DNA from: Acrasis kona
Lineage: Eukaryota > Heterolobosea > Eutetramitea > Acrasida > Acrasidae
Reading direction: 5' to 3'
Length of the DNA: 64,000 nt
Assembly: GCA_026419775.2 (NCBI GenBank)
Contig: JAOPGA020001688.1
Location: 62,001-126,000, forward strand
Position numbers and translations under genes: made by a program. The notes beneath the pieces are model-generated. The model was not told where the DNA came from, searched no databases, and was given only the letters and a program-made list of their open reading frames with translations. Each line of letters opens with the position of its first letter. The stretch's first letter is position 1. Positions 54,426-64,000 of this stretch are shown here, one piece after another.

Positions 54426-55724
54426 ATGGAGGCATTATCTAAGGATGAAACATTCGCCACACAATGTAAGTAGGAGAGCCGAGGCTCAATTTATGAACAT
54501 TTACTTAACGTCATTTTGATGCATTAGTCAATGACAAAAAAAGAAGATACATTTCAGAATCCGAAGACATAGACAATGAAAGTTTTGAATCACCCACAAA
54601 ACGAATGAAGGAAGACATACACCTCCTTCCCTCTTCCAAGACCCCTTCCCAAATAGGTATGATCTAAAAATAGAAATCACAAACTTAATATTCTGAAAGA
54701 TTGGTCCCACGAAAACAACGCGCTGAGCCATGAAAGTCAATTATCTTTATTAAGTGACATATGCTCTCTACCACAAACCTCCACAGCAGTGGCCACCCTT
54801 CCTAAGCTTCGAAAGGTCACCACAAAGAGTGCCGATAAAGACATGGATAGAGGCGGCGCGCTCATGTGGGTTCCCAATACTCTAAAGGACTCCACCATAA
54901 GGGAGTACGAAGAGTACTGCAAATCTGTCGTCCGGAAAAGCCTGCAGTGTAATTCCAGTAAGAATGATAAAAAGGACCGTGATGCCAGGTACTTACATGA
55001 CAAGGCCCTCCACATACTACATCAATCAAAGTATGATGTCGGGAGAGCAAAGTCCATTGTTAAAGAAAACCCATCACTCATCACAAGAGGAGAACTTTGT
55101 ACATATGATGAAGCTTCTAAGGTCAAGTTAGGTATACTCCACTTTGGCAGAGATTTCTCTACCATCAAGCGAGAACGGTTGTTCGACGTCAACACATCTG
55201 TTGGTGATTTGGTTAACCTATATTATCTTACCAAGAAGCGGAGCCCTCTGTTGTTGATTCCTCCTTCTCTGGACACGAAGCTGCCTGTCGTACTGGACGA
55301 CAATGACGACGACGAACAAGAAGAGGAACAAGAGTGTAATGGTGGCGGCGATTCCACCAAACAAGTCAATTATGTACACTCGCCGAACATTCTAGACGAC
55401 GAGTACAGTCTAGAATTGGACGAGGTGCCCATGTCGCCGTTGACTCTTCCTTCCCCCTCTCAACACCCCTTGTATTATAACAATTACACATTCTCTACGG
55501 ACGCCCTGAACAATGAGGCTGATGCTGGTTTTAATGATTCAGCCTCGGAGGAGGGTTCTTTAAGTTGTGATGATTTTTTTGTTCCCATCGATTGTTCATC
55601 CAGTTGTGAGGCTACTACTCCATACGACAGCGATGAAAACTCGAATGTGAGTTACCATGACGGCGATGATACCTTTAGCGTCTTAAAGGTTGATGACTTG
55701 TTCTCCTTATCGAATACCTTATAA
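54426..55724 (+). CDS. ELM2/SANT co-repressor-like protein
   Basis: Three exons: 54426-54465, 54528-54656 and 54700-55724, introns 54466-54527 and 54657-54699, both in frame; about 397 residues. Residues about 85-160 form an ELM2-like region (LMWVPNTLKDSTIREYEEYC, ALHILHQSKYDVGRAKSIV), and about 170-225 a SANT domain (VKLGILHFGRDFSTIKRE, TSVGDLVNLYYLTKKR), the order of MTA, MIER and RERE proteins, which recruit histone deacetylases 1/2. The tail is acidic and low complexity (DDNDDDEQEEEQE). The first exon is only 40 nt. Confidence 0.82.
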
Positions 55725-55801
55725 TAAATATTTGTTGGTGAAATACAAATTTACCATCCTAAATTGAGTGTTATTCTTTTTGTCAACTCAAGAATGTTTT
55801 T

Positions 55802-56461
55802 ATGAACTCACAAGTGACATCCAATCGTAGGATCAATGCAATTCTTGGACATTTGACGCCAAATATAAAGCATACGTCAAATGTTGTGTCGTCTGCAATG
55901 TCCTCTGGGTCGCAAATTGACGAAAAGAGACCTGCCAAAGGAGGATCTGATGTATTGTTGCAATTCTCTCCACTTGTTACCGGACACGTCAAGAGATCTT
56001 TGGTTACTTATATAGGTCCACATTCAGCATCTGCAGAAAGTTTACAGGCTGGTGTTTTGCTTGTGGCGAGTACGAGGGCTGATGTTAGAAGACAATTTAT
56101 AAATAGGTTGTGTGAGGCATCAGTAGAGCGAAGTGCGTTAGTATACTCTATAGCACCTTATGGAGGAGTCAATGTGGACACTGAGGGTGTTTATAAGTTG
56201 AGCACACATCCAACACTAAGCAGAAGAGCAATCTTGAACGCATTGCTTCGACATGGTGCCCATTTATTAGTATTTGGGACGATTAGTACGCGTGATGATG
56301 TGATGGCACTCATGGATGCAGCATATACAGGTTATCATTGTGTCGCTGAGATTTATGGAGAGAGCGCACACGACGTTTTATCTAGATTAGAAGCAATAGG
56401 TATAGATATCAGCATTTTACCTCAGAATCTTAGAATTGTAGTCCCAGCAACAACAGAATAA
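55802..56461 (+). CDS. Degenerate GspE/PilB-like protein
   Basis: 219 residues, one exon. From residue 80 to 215 it follows the C-terminal domain of type II secretion ATPases in order: LQAGVLLVASTRADVRRQFINRL where GspE has GLILVTGPTGSGKTT; then PYGGVNVDTEGVYKLSTHPTL; then AILNALLRHGAHLLVFGTIST where GspE has the Walker B LRQDPDIIMVGEIRD; and MALMDAAYTGYHCVAEIYGESAHDVLSRLEAIGI, like AALTGHLVLSTLHTNDA..TRLLDMGI. Walker A Lys and Walker B acids are absent, so it cannot be an ATPase. Heteroloboseans and jakobids have a mitochondrial type II secretion system; this may be one of its parts. Remote similarity, read by eye. Confidence 0.5.
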   Translation: MNSQVTSNRRINAILGHLTPNIKHTSNVVSSAMSSGSQIDEKRPAKGGSDVLLQFSPLVTGHVKRSLVTYIGPHSASAESLQAGVLLVASTRADVRRQFINRLCEASVERSALVYSIAPYGGVNVDTEGVYKLSTHPTLSRRAILNALLRHGAHLLVFGTISTRDDVMALMDAAYTGYHCVAEIYGESAHDVLSRLEAIGIDISILPQNLRIVVPATTE

Positions 56462-56484
56462 AATGATTAACTGTACATTTTTAT

Positions 56485-57530
56485 TTATGCATTCTTTCTG
56501 TCATAATGATAAACTCTAGCAAGGCCTTGCAAAGTAATTTCTTGTCTACATATTGGACATTTTGAAGCTGATGGGTTAGCGGCGCAACACTCAGTAATGC
56601 AGCTCCAACAAAATAAATGTCCACAAATTGTAGCTGTCGTGTTTCTTCTTCTTTCCAAGCATAAAGTACATTTATATTTTCCATCCTCTTCAAATGACGG
56701 CTCTTCCTGTTCGTATTCTTGTTCGTTGGGATAACCGTCCGAATCATCTTGTATGAGTCTTCTTATTTCTTCCTCTTCTTTTGTTTTCTGTTTAAAAGTA
56801 AAAGCGGATTGTGTGTACATGATGAGACCAATGATCTGCCTGAATAAGGATGAAGATGCCAAGAATTTTATAGTTGGGTCTCGGTTGGTCTACTCTTGCC
56901 ACAAAGATCTATAACTTGTTATGTAATAGTTATACTTTATACTTACGTATTTTATACTTGTAAATCTTTTCGATAATTCAAGGTACAGGCCTGACATGTA
57001 AAACAGAGCCAAATTGAATCGTATTAAGAACTGTGCTAAGTTCCTCATTTTTTCAACATTTTCTTGTGATACATCTATTTATTAGTACAACGCAATACAT
57101 TATTTGACGTACCTCTATTTGATTTACGTAAGTATAGAAGCATTATCCTTTCGAATAGATATGGTGAGGTTGTTTTCAGAAGAATAAGTATAGATCTCCT
57201 CTACATGTTATTTAGTATATTTTTGTGTTATTAATTTACGATGAAGGATGGCGATTGTTGTTGTGGGTCGGTGACAACCTGTAGGATGTCACAATATTCT
57301 TCTCCAAGAGTTGGTTTGTTTATAAGTGTTGTCAAAATATAATAGATTGTCTCCGTCAACGTTTTCAATTCCGTCTCCAATCGAATCACTCTTCCACTTC
57401 CAAGAAACCATTGAAACAGCTCTCGCGCTTGATCAAACATAAGACTTTGATAATATTCATCCTTTTGGTATGCACGCACGATATCTGGCTGTCCAGCAAG
57501 CGGAAACTGTGGTAATGCCGAACTTGTCAT
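56485..57530 (-). CDS. PEX10: PEX10 peroxisomal RING ubiquitin ligase
   Basis: Four exons from ATG 57530 (MTSSALPQFPLAGQPDIVRA). Conserved N-terminal motifs: QKDEYYQSLM, TLGEEYCDILQV, RRSILILLKTTSPYLFERI, ALFYMSGLYLELSKRF and VDQPRPNYKILGIFILIQ. The RING follows: CTLCLERRRNTTATICGHLFCWSCI..CPICRQ. PEX10 works with PEX2 and PEX12 to export and ubiquitinate PEX5. At about 56856 the reading frame shifts between IFILIQ and IIGLIMYTQSAF; the four bases GCAG are surplus by one or more. An intron of 31 nt (GTACAC..ACAG) could bypass it but would delete the conserved hydrophobic segment, so an indel is likelier. Confidence 0.85.
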
Positions 57531-57547
57531 TTTGTAAAGGTTAAAAC
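57531..57547. promoter_or_regulatory. 17-bp divergent start gap
   Basis: Only 17 bp lie between the ATG codons of PEX10 (minus) and ITPK1 (plus). Promoter elements must lie inside one or both genes or the transcripts overlap. Confidence 0.6.
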
Positions 57548-58687
57548 ATGAGGATCGGATACATATGCAGCAGGAAGAAGAAACCTGAAATGTTTGTCCC
57601 TTTTGCAAAACATGCTGAGACAAAAGGAATTGAGGTTGTTGATCTAATTGAGCAGGGACTGGACAAAGCTGATTCAGTAGACATACTCTTTATGAAAATT
57701 ACCGATGAGATGAATAGCGTAGAGGGGAAGCATTTGGTTTCTCAAGTCCAAGAATACATTGCTAAAAACCCCAACACTTTGGTAGTTGAAAAGATTGAAA
57801 ATGTAGAGAGACTGACAAGCAGAGTGGACATGTATTCGTTTTTAGGACAAAAGCTTCAAAACTCAAGTTTGTGCCCACTTGATTTAGTTTTCACCATCAT
57901 AAGCATCAGTAGGAGTACCCGGCATAACCATCGTAAACCAAGCCTCGACCGTTGAGCAGTTAGAGAGTGATCTAAAAAGAGATGGTGTAGAATTTCCAGT
58001 TGGTTTGTGGTGTGAATTTTTGTACCAAATAACTCTAACATTAATTAGTTGTCAAAACAACAGCAGCATGCGGTGCACTTGAAACACATGAAATGGCCAT
58101 TGTATTTAACGTCCCTAATTTATTTGATGTTCTTACAGACAAAAGTAAATTTAAAATCCCTCTTCCTGTAGTAGTACAGCAATACATCAACCACGATGCG
58201 ACATTATACAAGGTTTACGTAATTGGAAATGACACCTTTGTGCAAGCCAGGGAGTCCATTCGCAACTTTAGACTTGAAGGTGGGCACATTTACTTTAGAA
58301 ATACTAATTCTTTTAGAAACTGAAACAATCACTTTCAACAGTCAAGCAAAGTTACCAGATACATTAATAACACAAAAGAACTCTGATCTTCATGACTCAG
58401 TCACATTCAAAACAATCACACCCTTATTGTCACTTGAGAAGGAGAAGAGAGAAATGTTTGATAATGCATCAAAGCTGATCTGCGATTCATTGGTAAGCGT
58501 TTTAAAACATTTAAATGTTTAATCATGACAGGACATTTATCTACTTGGTTATGATTTGGTTACAGACTCAAAGACTGGAAAGAGTTTTGTAGTGGATGTG
58601 AACTACCTTCCTGGATTCAAAGGTGTCGACAACTTGCCAGAGAAGCTTCTTGCACACATGCTCGAACGTTATGAAAAGAGGAAATAA
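57548..58687 (+). CDS. ITPK1: Inositol-tetrakisphosphate 1-kinase (ITPK1)
   Basis: Five exons: 57548-57866, 57913-58002, 58049-58279, 58317-58492 and 58532-58687, giving 323 residues; each join is in frame. Start MRIGYICSRKKK. ATP-grasp fold motifs: VVVKTTAACGALETHEMAIVF (Lys and the KxxVAxG(S)xxHxM-type loop), VVQQYINHDATLYKVYVIG, and DLVTDSKTGKSFVVDVNYLPGFKGV with the metal-binding Asp, Asp and Asn. ITPK1 phosphorylates inositol tris- and tetrakisphosphates on the way to IP6. Found in plants, amoebae and animals. Confidence 0.92.
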
Positions 58688-58702
58688 AAAACTTTTTATA
58701 GT

Positions 58703-61700
58703 CTATGTGTAGTTTATTGTAATGCAGAAGCATTCTATCGTCCTGTCATCCTGTGCGTTATTTAAGAACAATAAAAACTCTTTTGTTTCTTGTTTTTGTA
58801 AAGGCATAAACCTCATGAGGATCCGATAACTCTGTCCTGGTTCTATGGTGAACTTTCTCTCTTGAAACCGCAACAAATTGGGTCGGTTGGTAGAAAGTGT
58901 ATAATGACACGTTTGAGATGTTTGATTGACGTAAGATAATTTCATTCCTTGTGATTTACCTACCGGGACGTCATCACGATAATGTTTGGCAATGTGAGGC
59001 GTCGTGGGTCTTGTGTTCAAAATGTGTCTTGATAGCACTTCTCTTCTTGACGTGTTAATGACCTGCATCAAGTATTTACCTGCATCCATGTGTGTTGGTT
59101 TGTATCCTATACGTGTTTGACCAGCTGAATGGATCACTTGAAGTTCTTTTTCATTGTTTGTGAAGGCCACTGCATTACTATCAATATTACCAACATCAAC
59201 AAGATTCCAGTTTGTTTGGCCAACAAATCCATCAATCATGATTGGGTTCTTTACAATATAAACATTAACACGCCAAACTTCAACCAAGGCATGATGATGC
59301 ACATCTTCATATAACAACACATATATACTAGAGGGTAGCCTATTAGCGGGACCACACTTGGATCTTATATTTACCTTCACGTGCTGATTGTAATACTTGA
59401 TGCTGGTGCTGGTATCCGTGGTAGATAGCACAGAATAGTCGTTCAATTCCACATACTTATCAAAATCATAATGTCCATACTCCTTTGGATTAAACCGTAA
59501 TGTTTTGATAAATTCTGAATTTTCTGGTGAAAAGAATTCTAATGACCTATGTATGATAGGGTTGCGAGGAACAATTTTGACGAATAATGTCTTGATTACA
59601 ATTCCATTGTTGATAACGCGCAGTATAATTTCGTGTCCCTCTGTGTGACCTTCTATGAACACATCAGTCTTTTGATATTTGACAGGTATTTTTATGGGTT
59701 GTCTATTTATTGTTGTAAACTCGTACCTGTTATCACTCAACCGACGACAATTCCAAAATTCAGTTGATTTGGATAACAATTCAACCTCTTTTTGATCTGT
59801 GACGATTTGAAGACCTTTGTGTCCTCCGTCTTGTATTTCTATACTGTAGATAGAATCTGATCCATCGTTTTGATTGATTGTAATTTGAAAAAACTCCAAC
59901 CTCCCAAACATTGGATACATGAGTCTATAATCAGTCATGGCACTCGCCAAGTTCTTTTTCAACGTAGCTACCTTATTTGCCTTTCTATATAGTTGTATAG
60001 TGCGCAGACGTTGATGCAGTTCATCAACTGCAATTGCATTTTCTGGCGTCGAAGGCCTGTCTTCTTTGGAGATGTCCCTAGATAAAGCTCCTTGAAGATT
60101 TTTATGTTCGGCTAAGCTTTTAACCGGACCAACATCATTTATTTTTGATTTGGTTGACATGGTACCTGACTCATATTTTTTCTTCTGGGTCAGGAGCTCA
60201 TTTGATGTCGATATTGGTTTTTTACCAACATTCGAGAGTCGTATGTACAATTTACCCTTATGCCTCACTGTGTGAGTCACATCCTCCGCCTGGTCTTGAC
60301 GAGCATCGAAAGCTTCTTCATATCTTTCAATCACATCAAATTCTCGAGTCGTTTGTTTATTGGGCTCGAGTTCTCTTCTGTAAATGTCTTTAAGAGGTAT
60401 GGAAACGGTTCCGTATTTTAGCATTCTGTCAGAGTCATAAACATCAACAGTAAGACTTGATTTTTCAAGGTACTGTTTGAAAAGATTATATTCTTCTTCA
60501 GTAACTTTACTTGAGTCAAGTAGAAACCTAGAAATAAGACCATGCTCATTGCCATCCTTACTGAGAGATAATATCTTTGCAAAAGACTGCTGTTCGCCAT
60601 GAAGTGATTCTTGAGCGCCATTAAGCAGATGGACTGGTGTGGCGTTTGTATTGGTAGGAGCAAAAGTAAAAAAATGAAATCGAAAGTATAAACTAGATGG
60701 TGGTTTGTCCCGACTCAAGTGTTTAGGAGGTTCAAAAGATAAAAATTGGATTTGAATCTCGTGACAAGACAAGTATACAGGGTCATTGTAAGAAGGTATA
60801 TATGTCGATGACGATAATTTATCATCGCTTGCATTTAATTTATCATCAAGTAGAGATTTGAAATTACCAACACTAGAAATCATTTTTGCAATTCCATTCG
60901 AGATTTCTCTCGACCGGTTCGCAAGGGACGATATACTCACTTCCACCTTTTCGAAAAAAGTTTGAGGTATATCAGGCGCTTGATGAGGTTTTAATATATA
61001 AGGTTCTTTTGTCTTTTTAGGAGTGGGAGGAGTGGGAGGTCTAGGAGATGGAGGTGACTTTGGTTGGGCCACCTGCTGCTTCTTGACGATAGGTGCTTGC
61101 TGCTCCACAATTACTTCCTTTTGCTTGGGCGAAGCGGGGGTTGCTGGAGTTACTTTAATATTGGTTATAGATTGCTCTACAGATTCTAAATTGATTGTGG
61201 GCTTTGCTGTTTGCTTTGCTGGAGAGCTAGCGCGAGATTTCACTGTAGTAGAGGGGCCAGAGGGAATCTGAGGCACAGATTGTGACTTGGCAGTAGAGGG
61301 TCTAGATATTGGAGGGGATACCACTTGTGATTTTGCAGACGATGGTGGAGAAGTCATGGCCTGCGATTTTGAAGTAGAGGGTCTAGAAGGCGGTGGGGAT
61401 ACTAATGGAGATGCGGGGCGAGAGTTAATGGAGCTTTTTCTACTAGTTGTAGTCCTAGAGGAAAAGTTGGGTGTAGGTGTCACTGGTCTACCAAGAGTGA
61501 GCGCTGTTCCAGGCCTAGAACTACGACTAGATAAAAGCGCCACGCTTGCGTCCGTCCCTAAAAGATCGAAATTAACTTTAATATGGTGCTTGCCAGTACT
61601 AGAATCTTGCCCACTTATATGATACACCAAAGACCCTAATAAGGATCTCATAGGCCCCGTCAGCAGATTAATCTCCACGGGAGCACTCATGCCATCAATG

Positions 61701-63336
61701 ATCTTTTGTGATGGATGATAAATAAAAGTACCAACTGTTATTTCATGCACCTCATATTCATTAGACTTAACAGTAGGAGTCGGTGCTGGTTTACGAGAGA
61801 AGAGATTAAATCCTCTGCTCTCCGTCAAGTTTTCACCTGAAGTAGAAACAACACTAGGCACACGCACGCTATACTGCATTTCTAAAAGAATACTGCACAA
61901 ATCATGTTCGTAAAACACTGGAAAGTTTAAACTACCGTCGAAAGATAAGGACGTAGTTTCTCCTTTATTAGTTGCATCTACTTCTACGGGTATCACCCGT
62001 GGAGGTTTAAGAAACGTGAATGTATTATGAGCACCAATCACCATTGTACGCTTTTCGATAGAAATAGCTTTTGAAGCATCTAATCCCCTACCGTGTTCAG
62101 TCTTTCTATGCTCTTCAAGACTTTTGAGCAATTTGCTCTCAAACATTGGAGGTAAGGACACAGTTAGATGATGTAATTGAATAGGACAGTGTTTACATGC
62201 TTTAGGAAGTAACAAATTTGGTTTTTCGGTAGTTAGACCAGGAATAATATCTCGATTGGTCACCATGTCACTTTCTCTCATCAAATGCATCACTTCCTTT
62301 AGCATGGGGTGCCTCATCAGAGAATAAAAGATTGTACAGCCTAGCTTATAGGATGATTCCTTCATTTGCTCGTGAGGAATCACTCCTAGTGCTCTTGGAG
62401 TTCCCCTATGTACCTGAGCTTTTTTAATATCTTTTATTGAGCTCCTTTTAATGTAGATTGTCGACCGGTCAGAGTCAGTTGCAAGCGAGCTTTTTTGTAA
62501 TTCGTGTAGACCGTCCAAAGCTTTACCGAATTTAATGTCTTCGAATAGACGTATCTCCGCCCATCCAACGCCAGCTTCCCTTACAATTTTCCCCTTTTCT
62601 TTTACTATAAAAACTGTTAATGTAAGTAATTCATTTTCGTTTTACTTTGTGCGACAATTTCGATAATGAGATAAACATCTTGGTCTACGACTGGTGTATG
62701 AAAGAATATCGGCATGGTAAGTTTAGCCTCCTGTACCACAAAGTCAACTGCTTTTTGCTGATTGGCGACATTGCTTTTGTGAACTCCGTAGCTTTTAAAT
62801 GTTCTTCCGAAAAACTTTTTTGTGGGCTGATGGTAGAATGATGCGAAAATTCTAATGTCGTTGTCCCGATCACCTAGCTAATGGATTAGAACGTTTTGTA
62901 GAGTTCAGGGTATACGTACAATAAATGTGGGTATTGATATGCTGACGATTTTATCAATGTATAGACAGTAGGGCGTCGAGAATTTTGTTCTCTTCAATTT
63001 ATCTTTAATCTTTGTTTTGTTTTCGAAATCTGAACTTTCTAGGACTTGTTTTCCTTTTGATTGATTCTTGTCTTCAATGTCAAGGATTACTGATTCCAAG
63101 TCAGAGGGTATGTGTTCGTGCTTTCGGAATGCAATCTTAAACCGCCTTTGTGTATCCAAGTCGGGCTGGTCGTCTATTAAATTCGTTCGAAGATGGTACA
63201 CATGTTTTCCACTTTGATTTTTTTCTACATCTTCATCGTTCGTGTACGATTCGCTGTCATCCGATTCATCTGAGTATTCCGATTCGTCCTTTTTGCTTGC
63301 TTTGGTATTTTGGTGGGACGTTTGAGTGTTCCTCAT
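58703..63336 (-). CDS. NPHP4: Nephrocystin-4 (NPHP4) homologue
   Basis: Three exons from ATG 63336 (MRNTQTSHQN). Introns of 40 nt around 62877-62916 (GTACGT..TTAG) and of about 35 nt around 62617-62650 join in frame; total about 1,500 residues. Conserved order: IRIFASFYHQPTKKFFGRTFKSYG, MPIFFHTPVVDQDVYLIIEIVA, the VHRGTPRALG motif, a C2-like middle, a Pro/Ser-rich linker (residues about 560-720), then repeated beta-sandwich (ASH/MSP-like) blocks ending in CHYTLSTNRPNLLRF and FTIEPGQSYRILMRFMPLQ. NPHP4 sits at the ciliary transition zone with NPHP1 and RPGRIP1L and controls what enters the cilium. Its presence implies the organism can build a flagellum. Confidence 0.87.
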
Positions 63337-63501
63337 GCCACTTTATGGCGGCAAAACAAAGTCAATCAGATGGAACGTTGATTTTATTTGAACATTAGGA
63401 TTACAACACACTCGAAGAAGAAGTTGAGAGAAGTTACAAAGTTTCGTTCAACACATTAAACGTTTATTACCGAAATTGAAATGTATTAAAGTTTCATTCC
63501 T

Positions 63502-64000
63502 TCACAGCCTTGACTTTAAATTCCTTCTTTGTTCATACATTCTGTCCGCCTGACACGTAGTGAGTTCTTCTAACCTAAAATGTACTTACTTTTAACTGTC
63601 CGTCAATATCTTGGAATTCATTGACTTGGGTTATTTGCGATAGAGATGCACTCACACAGGTTCCATCAGCACTTGCACTACAAATTACGTCGGGGTCATG
63701 TGGATTCCAATCAACCGCATGGACTTTTTCCCGATGAACCAAATGTTCGTTTGTCAAGTAAATAGTTCCACCTTTTGTGTTCCAAACCCGTACAGTGCGG
63801 TCATCAGCACAAGTCATTAACCGATCTGGTTGCTTAAAATCAAACTTTATGTCTGTCACTGATGATTTGTTGCTTTTTGATTTTGATCCATGAGCGTATC
63901 GTCGTGTTAGTGGTTGAAGTGAATTTCTAGTATCCCAAATGACGACTTGGTCATAAATGTTGCCTACAGCTAGCAGCCAATCCTATATTGTTAAGTTCAA
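63502..64000 (-). CDS. WD40 protein, C-terminal part (runs off the window)
   Basis: The last exons of a longer gene that enters from beyond 64000. An acceptor (CAATATAG) at about 63985 opens an exon reading DWLLAVGNIYDQVVIWD; WD blades follow (FDFKQPDRLMTCADDRTVRVWNT, DWNPHDPDVICSASADGT). A 40-nt intron at 63550-63589 (GTAAGT..TCAG) leads to a short basic end (ADRMYEQRRNLKSRL) and the stop at 63502. Too little is present to name it. Confidence 0.75.

Noticed and set aside
63550-63589. A 15-nt intron at the end of the WD40 gene
   Set aside because: The first AG after the donor would give 15 nt, but using the later TCAG gives a normal 40-nt intron and a longer sensible C-terminus.

Overview
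The window reads as a compact, AT-rich nuclear segment from a free-living protist, most likely a heterolobosean amoeba (Naegleria/Acrasis type). Evidence: intron-poor genes on both strands, spliceosomal introns mostly 35-60 nt with GT..AG ends, all three standard stop codons in use, a receptor-type (HAMP plus class III cyclase-like) protein, signalling genes common in amoebae, and ciliary, peroxisomal and mitochondrial genes. Several genes could only be completed by joining exons through these short introns. The taxon assignment is an inference; no rRNA is present. The only RNA gene recognised is a tRNA-Val(CAC).

Layout. 0-8 kb: charged-repeat protein, SMG8, a one-membrane-segment orphan, an apparent RING-Ran fusion, and the ribosome-biogenesis protein Mrd1/RBM19. 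8-17 kb: a secreted six-hairpin glycosidase-like protein, hamartin (TSC1), a charged-repeat/tectonin fusion, and SCAI. 17-20 kb: a tandem cluster of three secreted Cys-rich proteins plus one more secreted protein. 20-31 kb: WD40 protein, MATE transporter, FMN-dependent lactate-oxidising enzyme with a frameshift, a short mitochondrial-carrier-like protein, a tandem chromodomain protein sharing a promoter with a coiled-coil protein, a zinc-site orphan, then the tRNA. 31-41 kb: degenerate receptor cyclase, atypical Rab, EEP-family phosphatase/nuclease, MICU1, Tubby-like protein, TTBK-type CK1 kinase with a CaaX-like tail. 41-47 kb: a gene-free stretch followed by a 1,377-residue protein built almost wholly of a roughly 25-residue aromatic/proline repeat. 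47-54 kb: small orphan, RGS-MAP3K fusion kinase, germin-like cupin, a GPI-type surface protein with internal motif repeats, a two-membrane-segment orphan. 54-64 kb: ELM2/SANT co-repressor-like protein, a degenerate GspE/PilB-like protein, PEX10, ITPK1, NPHP4, and part of a WD40 protein.

There is no operon logic. The genes cover recognisable modules: TOR control (TSC1), nonsense-mediated decay (SMG8), Rho/SRF transcription (SCAI), peroxisome import (PEX10), mitochondrial calcium (MICU1), inositol phosphates (ITPK1) and the ciliary base (NPHP4, Tubby). The strongest candidates for undescribed biology are the aromatic/proline repeat protein (42.6-46.9 kb), the RING-Ran fusion (4.6-5.5 kb), the ATPase-dead GspE-like protein (55.8-56.5 kb), the charged-repeat modules, and the conserved 12-residue motif in the surface protein. 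Three genes carry apparent small-indel frameshifts, which may be assembly errors.
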